Below, one piece after another: positions 1 through 7,884 of a stretch of 64,000 nucleotides of DNA (the first letter of the stretch is position 1; each line of letters begins with the position of its first letter). The notes beneath the pieces were generated by a model that was not told where the DNA came from, made no database searches, and saw nothing but the letters and a program-made list of their open reading frames with translations. Made by a program: the position numbers and the translations under genes. Source of the DNA: Streptomyces sp. NBC_00289 (lineage in GTDB: Bacteria > Actinomycetota > Actinomycetes > Streptomycetales > Streptomycetaceae); assembly GCF_041435115.1 (NCBI RefSeq), contig NZ_CP108046.1, forward strand, positions 8,246,001 through 8,310,000. Direction: 5' to 3'.

Positions 1-609
1 GGCAGGATCCGTCGGCGACGCAACTCGTCGCGGTGGGCGTTGGAGTCATAGCCCTTGTCGCCGAGTAGGGCTTCGGGCCTGCGGCGGGGCCGGCCGGGGC
101 GGCCCGCGACGGGCGGGATGCCGTCGACCAGGGCGAGGGTCTGGGTGACGTCGTTGACGTTGGCCGCGGTCGTGATGACCTTCAGCGGGGTGCAGCGTCC
201 ATCGCAGATCAGGTGGTGCTTGCTGCCCGTTTTCCCCGGTCGACCGGCGACGGACCGGTGTCGGCGCCCCTTTTTTCGCGCGGATGTGAGAGCCGTCCAC
301 GCACGCACCTGACCAGTCGAGTTCGCCAGCCGCGTTCAGCTCCGCGAGCAGGACCCGGTGCAACCGGTCGAAGACTCCTGCTCTCTGCCACCGGTCCAGG
401 CGGCGCCAGCAGGTCTGCCCCGAGCCGAACCCCAGCTCCAGGGGTAGGAGTTGCCAGGCTATGTCGTTGTAGAGAACGAACAGGATGCCCTGGAGGCAGA
501 GCCGATCCGCCACCGGTCGTGGCCCCGGGGACCGCTCCGGCCACGGCGGCAGTAACGGCTCGATCAGCACCCACAACTCATCGTCCACCATCCACGGTCG
601 AGTACCCAC
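1..609 (-). pseudogene. IS5-family DDE transposase, read in three frames, cut by window edge
   Basis: The N-terminal domain is intact from ATG 609 (DELWVLIEPLLPP, then LDWSGACVDGSHIRA with the first catalytic Asp). The frame then changes twice. After the A6 run at 276-271 the family sequence continues in the -1 frame as ADTGPSPVDRGK, and after the run at 236-230 it continues in the next -1 frame as TGSKHHLICDGR. That frame stays open to the window edge with GDKGYDS, which carries the second Asp. The final Glu is outside the window. Either the element uses -1 programmed frameshifting, known in the IS427 subgroup of IS5, or this copy is broken by two one-base deletions. The second shift site, G GGA AAA, is a canonical slippery heptamer. 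The first, GCG AAA AAA GGG, is less perfect. Read literally, the first frame gives a 187-residue product with a nonsense tail. Confidence 0.75.
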
Positions 610-683
610 ACCTCGCGAACGGCCGGATAGTCACACCGGTTACGTCCCACCAGCATGCTTCAACAAGATCCTGTTACGAGCTC
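1..683 (-). mobile_element. IS5-family insertion sequence, right part only
   Basis: The block holds the transposase and about 75 bp of non-coding end sequence. The left end lies outside the window. The right end is placed near 678-683 (GAGCTC) because the following bases read in frame as tape-measure protein (KLLEAGG, like the later TQLLESGG). The exact terminal inverted repeat cannot be checked without the other end. The element sits inside a phage gene, so it arrived after the prophage. Confidence 0.7.
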
Positions 684-2121
684 TAAGCTCCTGGAGGCGG
701 GCGGAACAATCGGCAACGGTTGGGGTCCCGCGCGCCCGATGAAGACGAACCGACCGACGGCCATCGTCGGCGAGGGTAATCCTCGCTATCCCGAGTACGT
801 CATTCCGACGGACCCGAAGTACCGCAGCCGCGCGCTCGCGATGCATCAACAGGCGGGAACTCAGCTCCTCGAATCCGGCGGCATCATCGGCGGAGCGTGG
901 GACTGGACGAAGGACACCGTCGGCGACGTCATCGGCAAGGGAATCGACTGGGCTAAGACGGGCGCGGATCTGATGATCCACCCTGCGAAGGTCTGGAACT
1001 CGCTCCTGAAGCCAGTCATGTCGAAGGTGACGGGCGGCGTAGGAACCTCCCTCATGGGCAAGGCTCTCGCGTCCTACCCGGTGAAGATGGCCGGCAGCCT
1101 GAAGGACAAGATCGTTGACGCCGTCGCGAACATGTTCCAGGGCGACGTATCGGGAGGCCAGTGGGTCAAGCCCGTCAACGTCCCCTTCGGAACGCGATTC
1201 GGGGTCGCCGGCAACATGTGGTCGAGTGGCCATCACACGGGCCTCGACTTCCCGGCAGACGTCGGGACGAGGATCAACGCCGTAGCCAACGGCCAGGTCA
1301 CCGGAGCCTCCAGCGGGGGCCCCTACGGCAACCACGTCATGGTGAGCCACGGTGGCGGACTCTCCTCCCTGTACGCGCACATGAGCCGCATGCTGACGTC
1401 AGTCGGCCAGGTGGTTAAGCAGGGGCAGCAGATCGGCAAGGTCGGCGCAACTGGCAACGTCACCGGACCTCACCTCCACCTGGAGGCGCGACTGGGCGGA
1501 ACGCCTGTCGACCCCATGCCGTACCTGACGGGTCCGGCCGGCGGGTTCAACGCGCAGGCTGCCGGAGCGGCGCAGCGGTACGCGAAGAGCATCCTCCCCA
1601 ACTACGGGTGGGGACCCTCGCAGTTCGGCCCGCTGAAGCAACTGTGGAACGGCGAGTCGGGGTGGCGCTGGAACGCGCGTAACGCCTCGTCCGGCGCCTA
1701 CGGAATCCCGCAGGCACTGCCCGCAACGAAGATGGCGTCCGCCGGCTCCGACTGGCTGACGAACTACAAGACGCAGATCCGTTGGGGTCTCGGCTACATC
1801 AAGGGGCGCCCCGACTACGGATCTCCGTCGGCCGCCTACTCGAAGTGGCTTGCTCGCTCGCCGCATTGGTACGATTCGGGCGGTTTGCTCCAGCCTGGTC
1901 TAAACCTGGTAGCGAACGGGACAGGCAAGCCGGAGCCTGTGTTCACCTCTGGACAGTGGGACGACATTCGCGCCGCGAAGAGCGGAAGCGGTGCGCCGAA
2001 CATCAACGTCGTCTCGCACACCTACCTCGACGGCCGCGAAGTCGGCGGGATCATTGAGCAGAAGATCGAGGCGTACGACGCCGACACGGGCCGGCTGATC
2101 TCAGCCGGTCGCTACACCTGA
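655..2121 (+). CDS. Phage tail tape-measure protein, C-terminal fragment with M23 and lytic transglycosylase domains
   Basis: This is the last ~480 residues of a siphophage tape-measure protein, which sets tail length and carries cell-wall-cutting domains. The ATG at 655 lies inside the IS, so true phage sequence begins near base 684 and the N-terminal part is lost or lies left of the IS. An amphipathic Gly/Ala stretch is followed by an M23 peptidase domain (residues about 175-290) with its zinc ligands visible: HHTGLD (H194, D198), YAHMS and HLHLE (H275). A lysozyme-like transglycosylase domain follows, with NGESGW (E334 as likely catalytic Glu). The C-terminus (YDSGGLLQPG, then LDGREVGGIIEQKI) is typical of actinophage tape measures. 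With no N-terminus it cannot build a tail. The usual minor tail genes do not follow, so the prophage is defective. Confidence 0.85.
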   Translation: MLQQDPVTSSKLLEAGGTIGNGWGPARPMKTNRPTAIVGEGNPRYPEYVIPTDPKYRSRALAMHQQAGTQLLESGGIIGGAWDWTKDTVGDVIGKGIDWAKTGADLMIHPAKVWNSLLKPVMSKVTGGVGTSLMGKALASYPVKMAGSLKDKIVDAVANMFQGDVSGGQWVKPVNVPFGTRFGVAGNMWSSGHHTGLDFPADVGTRINAVANGQVTGASSGGPYGNHVMVSHGGGLSSLYAHMSRMLTSVGQVVKQGQQIGKVGATGNVTGPHLHLEARLGGTPVDPMPYLTGPAGGFNAQAAGAAQRYAKSILPNYGWGPSQFGPLKQLWNGESGWRWNARNASSGAYGIPQALPATKMASAGSDWLTNYKTQIRWGLGYIKGRPDYGSPSAAYSKWLARSPHWYDSGGLLQPGLNLVANGTGKPEPVFTSGQWDDIRAAKSGSGAPNINVVSHTYLDGREVGGIIEQKIEAYDADTGRLISAGRYT

Positions 2122-2144
2122 TCACCACACCACACGCACACTGC

Positions 2145-2215
2145 GGGCCGGCTCCGACATGGGGCCGGCCCACCCCCAGCTACGCCCCGCGGACCGACAT
2201 GGACCGCGGGGCTTT
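2145..2215 (+). terminator. Double hairpin after the tape-measure fragment
   Basis: Two stems stand side by side: GGGCCGGC/GCCGGCCC (2145-2171) and CCCCGCGG/CCGCGGGG (2185-2211). The second is extended by two inner pairs after an A-A mismatch and is followed by CTTT. They sit between the tape-measure stop and the next Shine-Dalgarno, so the second is a likely intrinsic terminator. Confidence 0.6.
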
Positions 2216-2233
2216 CGACTTTCAGGAGGAACC

Positions 2234-2389
2234 ATGCTTGGACAGCCGGCGAAGCGGCAGCAGACGACGTGCTTGCACTGTGGCGTGACACTGGAGCAGG
2301 CGTCCGGAGCGGGGCGTGTGAGGCAGTACTGCACTCCTGAACACGGTCGCATGTGGCGCCGTCGCATGCGTCACGCGGGATGGCTCTAG
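2234..2389 (+). CDS. Small Cys/His-containing phage protein (51 aa)
   Basis: The start ATG 2234 has a strong AGGAGG eight bases upstream and gives a 51-residue basic protein. Cysteines at TCLHCG and QYC followed by a His (PEHG) suggest a single zinc-ribbon-like fold, as in small phage proteins that bind nucleic acid. The C-terminus is very basic (MWRRRMRHAGW). It stands alone between a terminator and the next gene. The function is not known to me. The Cys pattern is seen, and the zinc binding is inferred. Confidence 0.6.
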   Translation: MLGQPAKRQQTTCLHCGVTLEQASGAGRVRQYCTPEHGRMWRRRMRHAGWL

Positions 2390-2464
2390 GCACTCTTGAC
2401 GGCTGCACCCGTGGGCGTGATGGTCGTAGAACATTGCGCAATCCGCGTGACGACGGAGGTCATC

Positions 2465-2707
2465 ATGGCTCTACGCTCGTTCGGTAAGGACCCCGAGACA
2501 AACGGCGACCACTGCCCGACGGTATGGCTCGACGAGGACAGGCAAGAGTTCGTGTTCCAGGGATGGAAGGCGGACGAGGCTCTACAGGCACAATGCCTTG
2601 CGACGGGACCGATCCCCGACACGGAGGCAGTCGTCCGACTGCCTGTCCGCATGGTGCAGCAGATCAGGGAGGCACTCGATGTCGCGGAACGTGCCGCCGT
2701 TCGCTGA
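2465..2707 (+). CDS. Small hypothetical protein (80 aa) ahead of DUF6879 gene
   Basis: ATG 2465 (MALRSFGKDPE) is preferred over the longer frame from 2396 because GGAGG lies just upstream (2455-2459). The product is acidic, with a WLDEDRQEFVFQGWK segment and a LPVRMVQQIREALDVAE helix at the end. Its last 29 bases overlap the next gene in another frame, so the two are translationally coupled. The position beside DUF6879 and XRE/DUF5753 genes is where Streptomyces often has a small DUF397-type partner, but the sequence lacks the DUF397 W-KSSYS core, so I leave it unassigned. Confidence 0.65.
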   Translation: MALRSFGKDPETNGDHCPTVWLDEDRQEFVFQGWKADEALQAQCLATGPIPDTEAVVRLPVRMVQQIREALDVAERAAVR

Positions 2708-3203
2708 CTTGCTCGCCGGCTGCCGTCGCTCCGCGGTCCACCTGGAGACGCGCGACGTCTACGGGGTCGCCGAGGAAGACGCCGACTTCGCTGCCTGGCG
2801 CGACGGGCGGAGGTACGACCTCGACGACCGCTCGTCGTGGTGGAACGACTTCCACGACGTCGTGTCGGACGCCGTGAGCCGCGGAGTTGTCATGCGACGC
2901 GCTCGCGTCGTGTCGGAGCCCGTAAGCGAGTACATCGGCTACGAGCACTCGTGCACGCCGCAGAACATCGAGGCCGGCGAGGCGGTTCGGTGGCTGCCTC
3001 GACGCCTGGCATCAGATCTCCTGATCCCGGGGAACGATCTGTGGATCTTCGACGACCGACTCATCCGCTTCAGCCTGTTCGCAGGTAACGGCCAGTTTGT
3101 CACCGACGTCGTGGAGGACTCAGACGACGTCGTGAAGCGCCACGCGGAGGCGTTCGAATCCATCTGGGATCGCGCCATCCCGCACGAGGACTACCGGATC
3201 TGA
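2679..3203 (+). CDS. DUF6879 family protein
   Basis: This 174-residue protein closely follows the DUF6879 pattern: CRRSAVHLETRDVYG near the N-terminus, then RRARVVSEPVSEYI, a middle WLPRR, the motif LLIPGNDLWIFDDRL, and a C-terminal FESIWDRAIPHEDYR. The start ATG 2679 is chosen for AGGGAGG at 2666-2672 and because the homology begins there. No catalytic function is established for this family. In actinomycetes it is commonly found next to XRE/DUF5753 regulators, as here (13 bp to the next gene). It is probably a partner or target in that regulatory pair. Confidence 0.85.
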   Translation: MSRNVPPFADLLAGCRRSAVHLETRDVYGVAEEDADFAAWRDGRRYDLDDRSSWWNDFHDVVSDAVSRGVVMRRARVVSEPVSEYIGYEHSCTPQNIEAGEAVRWLPRRLASDLLIPGNDLWIFDDRLIRFSLFAGNGQFVTDVVEDSDDVVKRHAEAFESIWDRAIPHEDYRI

Positions 3204-3216
3204 GCGACGTCGACAG

Positions 3217-4068
3217 ATGCAGTCTCCCTACCCGTCATCGGCGCTTGACGCCGCACGCCGTGCCATCGCGGAGCAACTCCGCGAGATCCGCCGTGACTCC
3301 GGTCTGACGGGCAGGGAGGTTGCAGCCCGAGCCGGCTGGCTCCCGTCGAAGGTGTCGCGGCTCCAGAGCGCTACGACGCCGCCATCCGACGAGGACATCC
3401 GCGCATGGTGTCGCGCTTGCGACGCGGAGGACCGGATCCCGGATCTTCTAGCGGCGAATCGCACGGCCGACTCGATGTACCTCGAATGGCGCCGCGTGCA
3501 GCGCACGGGGCTGCGACGGCTGCAAGAGTCCCGGATCCCGCTGTACGAGCGAACCCAACAGTTCCGCGTCTACAGCTCTACCGTCATCCCAGGATTCCTC
3601 CAGACGTACGAGTACGCGGCGTCGCTCCTGGGGAGCATTGCGCGCGTCCACGGGACGCCTGATGACGTCGCCGATGCGGCAGCTGCGCGCGTAGAGCGGT
3701 CACACATCATCCGTGAAGGCGTTCACCGCTTCGCCATCCTCCTGGAGGAGAGCGTCCTACGCCACGTGGTCGGAGACCCGGCGACCATGGCGGGCCAACT
3801 GGGCTACCTGCTCTCCGTCATGGCGCTGCCCTCCGTGTCAGTCGGCATCGTCCCCGCGGGTCGCCCCCGGGACATGTGGACACTGGAGACGTTCACGATC
3901 TTCGACGAGGAACGCGTCCACGTGGAGCTGCTGACGGCTGCCATCACGGTGACGACGCCTGGAGAGATCTCTCAGTACGCCCATGCCTTCGAGGAAATGG
4001 TGTCACTCGCGGTCTACGGGGCGCGCGCTCGGTCGCTCATCTCGGCGTCGATTGACTCCCTCGACTGA
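3217..4068 (+). CDS. XRE-family regulator with DUF5753 sensor domain
   Basis: The 283-residue protein has an N-terminal helix-turn-helix (residues ~15-70, LREIRRDSGLTGREVAARAG with recognition helix WLPSKVSRLQS), followed by a DUF5753 domain (residues ~100-280: FRVYSSTVIPGFLQTYEYA, then HFAILLEESVLRHVVG-like and VGIVPAG blocks). In Streptomyces such proteins pair with small DUF397 or DUF6879 partners and control development or antibiotic genes. Here it follows a DUF6879 gene by 13 bp and precedes a repeat-containing promoter that it probably binds. It belongs to the integrated element rather than the core genome, judging by its neighbours. Confidence 0.9.
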   Translation: MQSPYPSSALDAARRAIAEQLREIRRDSGLTGREVAARAGWLPSKVSRLQSATTPPSDEDIRAWCRACDAEDRIPDLLAANRTADSMYLEWRRVQRTGLRRLQESRIPLYERTQQFRVYSSTVIPGFLQTYEYAASLLGSIARVHGTPDDVADAAAARVERSHIIREGVHRFAILLEESVLRHVVGDPATMAGQLGYLLSVMALPSVSVGIVPAGRPRDMWTLETFTIFDEERVHVELLTAAITVTTPGEISQYAHAFEEMVSLAVYGARARSLISASIDSLD

Positions 4069-4074
4069 AAATGC

Positions 4075-4125
4075 GTAGAACTCCATAGAACTTCGTGGAA
4101 CTCCGGTCGGGCTCCCGCCTACCTT
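4075..4125 (+). promoter_or_regulatory. Promoter with three 10-bp direct repeats (candidate XRE operator)
   Basis: Bases 4075-4104 are three successive decamers, GTAGAACTCC, ATAGAACTTC and GTGGAACTCC, one helical turn apart. A -35-like TGGAAC (4096-4101) lies in the third copy, with a -10-like TACCTT (4120-4125) 18 bp later. The array is just after the XRE/DUF5753 stop and ahead of the next two small genes, so a tandem-bound regulator is the simplest reading. Confidence 0.6.
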
Positions 4126-4160
4126 CGATGCACAGGAGTCCCGGAGAATTTGGAGGCGTC

Positions 4161-4397
4161 GTGCCACGCCCTGAAACCAGAGAACGGCCCGACGTCGGCG
4201 ACGTCATGATGGACACCCTTCACGATCGTCTCGGGGAATACCGCGACGAGACGACGGAGTCCGTATACCTGCGCCCCGTCGGGGGCGGGCGGGAGTGGTT
4301 AGTCGGCCGCGGATACGTCCGGCCGGCGACCGCAGAGGAAGCGGTAAGGGCGAAGGTTCGCGTCGAGAATGAGCGATCGCGGAACCGCGTCCGGTGA
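4161..4397 (+). CDS. Small conserved actinomycete protein (78 aa)
   Basis: GTG 4161 is chosen over ATG 4095 because TGGAGG sits at 4151-4156 and the longer version would start inside the promoter repeats. The core VYLRPVGGGREWLVGRGYVRPAT followed by a basic helix (AVRAKVRVENERSRNR) resembles small proteins commonly encoded next to XRE/DUF5753 regulators in Streptomyces. No domain name or function is known to me. Its stop overlaps the next start by 4 bp (GTGA), so the two form a unit read from the repeat promoter. Confidence 0.75.
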   Translation: MPRPETRERPDVGDVMMDTLHDRLGEYRDETTESVYLRPVGGGREWLVGRGYVRPATAEEAVRAKVRVENERSRNRVR

Positions 4398-4633
4398 GCG
4401 GGACGAAGCCGTTCCCCAGCGTGCACAGCAGCGACGGACTCAAGGCATTACCGGCGCGCATGTACGTCGAATGCACCCGGTGCGTTGGGATGCACCACGT
4501 TGACGATGTGCCCGACCCGGTGGCGTGGGCGGAGGAGCACACGCAGCTGAAGCCCTGGCACGTCACGTTCCGCGTCACGCACATAACGAACTTCAGTACT
4601 GGCGAACCTCCGACGGAGGACGACGCCCCCTGA
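4394..4633 (+). CDS. Small DUF7848-like protein (79 aa)
   Basis: The start GTG 4394 overlaps the preceding stop (GTGA). The layout ECTRCVG, then DPVAWAEEHTQLKPWHVTFR, resembles the small DUF7848 proteins of Streptomyces, which have a CxxC pair, a W-x(2-4)-H segment and a short C-terminal tail. A single zinc site is possible. It probably works with the upstream partner, but its role is unknown. The family name is from pattern memory and should be checked with a profile search. Confidence 0.65.
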   Translation: MSGTKPFPSVHSSDGLKALPARMYVECTRCVGMHHVDDVPDPVAWAEEHTQLKPWHVTFRVTHITNFSTGEPPTEDDAP

Positions 4634-4675
4634 GCCCGCGGACCGGGTCTGGTACGCGCCCGGTTCGCGGTGGGC
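4634..4675 (+). terminator. Hairpin after the last element gene
   Basis: The arms 4634-4647 (GCCCGCGGACCGGG) and 4659-4675 pair over about 12 bp with one G-T wobble and a bulge. The stem begins just after the stop at 4633. No U-run follows, so termination would be weak. Confidence 0.4.
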
Positions 4676-4746
4676 GCGACAGAGCAGAGTGGTTGAGGTT
4701 GATGTGAGGTCGGCCGATTCCCTCCCTGGCTCACGCGCCCGTAAGG

Positions 4747-4838
4747 CTCCACCCCCGGCGGGTCCTCACCTCCTGGGGGTGGAGTCCCCTGACGCCCCGT
4801 CCGTCTCCCACCCCTGTGGAGGCGGGCGGGGCTTCTTT
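4747..4838 (+). terminator. Hairpin pair with strong intrinsic terminator
   Basis: A perfect 10-bp stem CTCCACCCCC/GGGGGTGGAG (4747-4784) is followed by a 15-bp stem (4794-4808 with 4818-4832, two G-T wobbles) and TTCTTT at 4833-4838. The second is one of the clearest rho-independent terminators in the window. It closes the mobile element just before its chromosomal junction. Confidence 0.75.
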
Positions 4839-4883
4839 GGGTTTACGCAGGTCAGTGGGCTATCGGATGGAGTGCATGTCTGC

Positions 4884-4895
4884 TCATCTCGCGAG
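4884..4895. other. Probable right attachment junction of the integrated element
   Basis: Reading the minus strand, the DUF5995 coding sequence matches its family up to LQFALA. It then turns at once into AGA TGA instead of the expected continuation (GINAHIGHDL in relatives, from memory). Everything to the left is phage-like. The boundary therefore lies within a few bases of 4884-4895. The attL partner, with the rest of the gene, should be left of the window. Confidence 0.5.
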
Positions 4896-5213
4896 CGCGA
4901 ACTGCAGCGGTCGTACGCCGGGATGGCGGCGGAACTGGAACACGGGCCGCCAGCAGGCGGGCGGGCGCCGCTCGTCGGCCACCGACTCCACCGCGGCGAG
5001 ATAGCGCTCCGCGAACCGTACGTCCAGGGTGATCAGGGCGCGCGGGTCGCCGAGGCGACCGGCGTCGACGCGTCGGTCGACCGCCTCGGTGACGGCGAGG
5101 TAGACGCGGTTGAAGACCGCCACCCCGTCCCGCTCCGGCAGGTTCGCGTCGAGCGCGCGCATACGGGAGAGGACCTCGTCGACGGGAGTGGTGACTTGTT
5201 CGCATTGCACCAT
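4884..5213 (-). pseudogene. DUF5995 family protein, truncated after codon 109
   Basis: The start MVQCEQVTTPVDEVLSRMRAL and the later VRFAERYLAAVESVADERRPPACWRPVFQFRRHPGVRPLQFALA match the N-terminal half of DUF5995 proteins, which from memory are about 230-250 residues long. Only 109 residues remain before a TGA created at the junction with the mobile element. No function is established for the family. The gene is divergent from the GH6 gene across a 101-bp gap. The truncation points to integration into this gene, or to a later deletion edge. Confidence 0.75.
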
Positions 5214-5314
5214 GTGGGCAGAGTCGCAGCTTTACGCTGGCCCGGATACCGGCGGGCCCGAGGCTTCCCCACAACGGGGGAACGCGCCCGTCGCGCGGGA
5301 GGGGGAGCGGCACC

Positions 5315-6496
5315 GTGTCAGGTTCGCGTGCCCGTCGGCAGACCGGACAGCGGGCCGGGCGCACACGCGCCGCCCGGCGTGCCGTCATGGTCGCCGCGGC
5401 CTCGTGCGTCGTCGCCCTCGGAACGGTCACCGGACTGCTCTCCGCGCTCGACGACGGGCGCGGCTCCGACGAGGCCGCGCCCCGGGTGACCAGCTCGCCT
5501 CGACTGGCACCGCTGCCCGCCGTCCCGTCGGCGTCCCCCTCGGCCACGACCTCTCCCAGCCCTTCACCGGCCACCAGCAAGGCCAGCCCTTCGCCCAGGA
5601 AGTCCGGGAACGTACGGGGGCCGGCCGCCGCCTCGACGGGGCTGTACCGGTACGCCGACTCCCAGGTGCTCGAGTGGGTGCGCGCCCACCCCGGCGACTC
5701 GCGCGCCCAGGTCATCGGGTCCCGCATCGCCGACCGGCCGACGGCGGTCTGGTTCGCCGACTTCTCGCCGTCGACGATCGCCGGCCGGGTGCGCGCGGTC
5801 ACGTCCGGCGCCGCCGGGCAGGGCCGGGTGCCGGTACTCGTGGCGTACGCGATACCCGGCCGTGACTGCGGCGGGGCCTCGGAGGGCGGAGCGCCCGACC
5901 TGGGCGCGTACGACGACTGGATCGATGGCTTCGCCTCAGGACTGGGCTCCTCGGAGGTCGTCGTGATCCTGGAGCCCGACTCGATCGCCCAGGCCGACTG
6001 CCTCGCGGAGGACGAACGCGCCGACCGCTTCGCCTCGTTGGCCCGCGCGGGCCGCGTCCTCAAGGCAGCGAACCCGGGCGCGCGGGTCTACTACGACGCG
6101 GGCCACTCCGGTTGGAACACGCCCGCGCAGCAGGCGGCCCTCCTGAAACAGGCGGGCGCCGCCTCGGCCGACTCCTCCGACGGCATCTTCAGCAACGTCT
6201 CCAACTTCCACCTCACGTCCGACGAGATCGCCTACGACCGCCGGGTCCTCGACGCCCTCGGCGGTCCCGCGGGCCTGGGCGCCGTCATCGACACCAGCCG
6301 CAACGGCAACGGCGCCCCGGCCGACGGCGAGTGGTGCGACCCCTCGGGCCGCAGGATCGGCCGGGCACCGAGCCTGGACACCGGTGAGGCGCGCATCGAC
6401 GCCTACCTGTGGGTGAAGCTGCCGGGGGAGTCGGACGGTTGCAAGGGAACGCCGGGCACGTTCACGCCGTCGTACGCCTACGAGTTGGCGCGCTGA
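5315..6496 (+). CDS. Glycoside hydrolase family 6 (cellulase-type), membrane-anchored or secreted
   Basis: The 393-residue protein has a basic N-terminus and one hydrophobic segment (residues ~23-45). A Ser/Pro/Thr-rich linker (residues ~55-100) precedes a GH6 catalytic domain. Catalytic motifs are seen: YAIPGRDCGG (D184) and VVILEPDSIA (D222), then YYDAGHSGW, the SNFH loop and WVKLPGESDGC. GH6 enzymes cut beta-1,4-glucan with inversion. GTG 5315 is preceded by GGGAGGGGGAG. No carbohydrate-binding module is present. With no Ala-X-Ala site directly after the hydrophobic stretch, it may stay as a membrane-tethered enzyme. No CebR-like operator was seen upstream. Confidence 0.9.
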   Translation: MSGSRARRQTGQRAGRTRAARRAVMVAAASCVVALGTVTGLLSALDDGRGSDEAAPRVTSSPRLAPLPAVPSASPSATTSPSPSPATSKASPSPRKSGNVRGPAAASTGLYRYADSQVLEWVRAHPGDSRAQVIGSRIADRPTAVWFADFSPSTIAGRVRAVTSGAAGQGRVPVLVAYAIPGRDCGGASEGGAPDLGAYDDWIDGFASGLGSSEVVVILEPDSIAQADCLAEDERADRFASLARAGRVLKAANPGARVYYDAGHSGWNTPAQQAALLKQAGAASADSSDGIFSNVSNFHLTSDEIAYDRRVLDALGGPAGLGAVIDTSRNGNGAPADGEWCDPSGRRIGRAPSLDTGEARIDAYLWVKLPGESDGCKGTPGTFTPSYAYELAR

Positions 6497-7884
6497 GCTC
6501 CCTCGCCGGAAGCTTCCGTGTCGTACGAGGAGGTGCCCTCGTCCAGCAGCGGCTCCTGCGTCCTGAGGTGGGCGGGCGCGAACGCGCGCAGCGCGTGGTA
6601 TCCGATGATCACGACCAGCGTGCCCAGGGCGATGCCGCTCAGCGAGAAGGTGTCGGTGAACTTCATGGTGACGTCGCCGACGCCGATGATGATGCCCGCC
6701 GCGGCCGGCACCAGATTGAGCGGGTTGCGCAGGTCCACCCCGGCGCTCATCCAGATCTGGGCGCCGAGCAGGCCGATCATGCCGTAGAGGATGACGGTGA
6801 TGCCGCCGAGGACGCCGCCCGGGATCGCGGCCACGACCGCGCCGAACTTGGGGCAGACGCCGAAGAGGAGTGCGAAGCCGGCGGCGGCCCAGTAGGCGGC
6901 CGTCGAGTAGACGCGGGTCGCGGCCATCACACCGATGTTCTCGGAGTAGGTGGTGTTGGGCGGGCCGCCCACCGCGGTGGACAGCATGGAGCCGACGCCG
7001 TCGGCGGCGATCGCGGTGCCCAGCCTGTCGTCCAGCGGGTCCCCGGTCATCTCGCCGACCGCCTTGACGTGTCCGGCGTTCTCGGCGATCAGCGCGATGA
7101 CGACGGGCAGGGCGACCAGGATCGCCGACCACTCGAAGGACGGCCCGTGGAGGGCCGGCAGTCCGATCCAGTCGGCGTGACCGACCCCGGAGAGGTCGAG
7201 CCGCCAGTGGTCGGTGACCTTGCCGCTCGCGTCCACCGAGTGGATCCGGCCGAAGATCCGGTCGAAGGCCCAGGACACGCCGTAGCCGAAGACCAGGCCG
7301 AGGAAGATCGCGATCCGGGACCAGAAACCACGCAGACAGACGACCGCCAGAGCGGTGAACGCCATCACCAGCAGGGCCGTCCACTGGTCCTGCGGCCAGT
7401 AGGTGGAGGCGGTGACCGGGGCCAGGTTGAAGCCGATCAGCATCACGACCGCGCCGGTGACGATCGGCGGCATCACCGCGTGGATGATCCGCGCCCCGAA
7501 GCGCCGCACCGCGAGACCCACGAGGAACAGCGCGACGCCCACGACGAAGACCGCGCCGGTCACGGTCGCGCTGGTGCCGCCCTGCGCGCGGATCACGGCC
7601 GCGACCCCGACGAACGACAGCGAGCAGCCCAGGTAGCTGGGCACCCGGCCCCGGGTCGCGAGCAGGAAGACGACGGTCGCGACCCCGGACATCATGATGG
7701 CGAGATTGGGGTTCAGACCCATCAGGATCGGGGCCACGAACGATGCCCCGAACATCGCGACCACGTGCTGGGCGCCGAGCCCGACCGTGCGCGGCCAGGA
7801 GAGCCGTTCGTCGGGACGGACCACCGCCCCGGGCGCCGGGGTGCGTCCGTCGCCGTGCAGTTTCCAGCGGACGCCAAGATCCAT
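6478..7884 (-). CDS. NCS2-family uracil/xanthine permease
   Basis: The 468-residue membrane protein of the NAT/NCS2 family begins MDLGVRWKLHGDG at 7884. An upstream in-frame GTG would add 16 basic residues that look non-coding. About 12-14 hydrophobic segments are visible, with the family motifs QHVVAMFGASFVAPIL near the N-terminus, ALIAENAGHVKAV and GGPPNTTYSENIGVMA in the middle. Glu and Asn in these segments line the base-binding site. PNTTYSENIG is nearer to UraA-type uracil carriers than to xanthine carriers. The 3' end overlaps the convergent GH6 gene by 19 bp. Confidence 0.88.
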   Translation of the reverse strand: MDLGVRWKLHGDGRTPAPGAVVRPDERLSWPRTVGLGAQHVVAMFGASFVAPILMGLNPNLAIMMSGVATVVFLLATRGRVPSYLGCSLSFVGVAAVIRAQGGTSATVTGAVFVVGVALFLVGLAVRRFGARIIHAVMPPIVTGAVVMLIGFNLAPVTASTYWPQDQWTALLVMAFTALAVVCLRGFWSRIAIFLGLVFGYGVSWAFDRIFGRIHSVDASGKVTDHWRLDLSGVGHADWIGLPALHGPSFEWSAILVALPVVIALIAENAGHVKAVGEMTGDPLDDRLGTAIAADGVGSMLSTAVGGPPNTTYSENIGVMAATRVYSTAAYWAAAGFALLFGVCPKFGAVVAAIPGGVLGGITVILYGMIGLLGAQIWMSAGVDLRNPLNLVPAAAGIIIGVGDVTMKFTDTFSLSGIALGTLVVIIGYHALRAFAPAHLRTQEPLLDEGTSSYDTEASGEGAQRANS

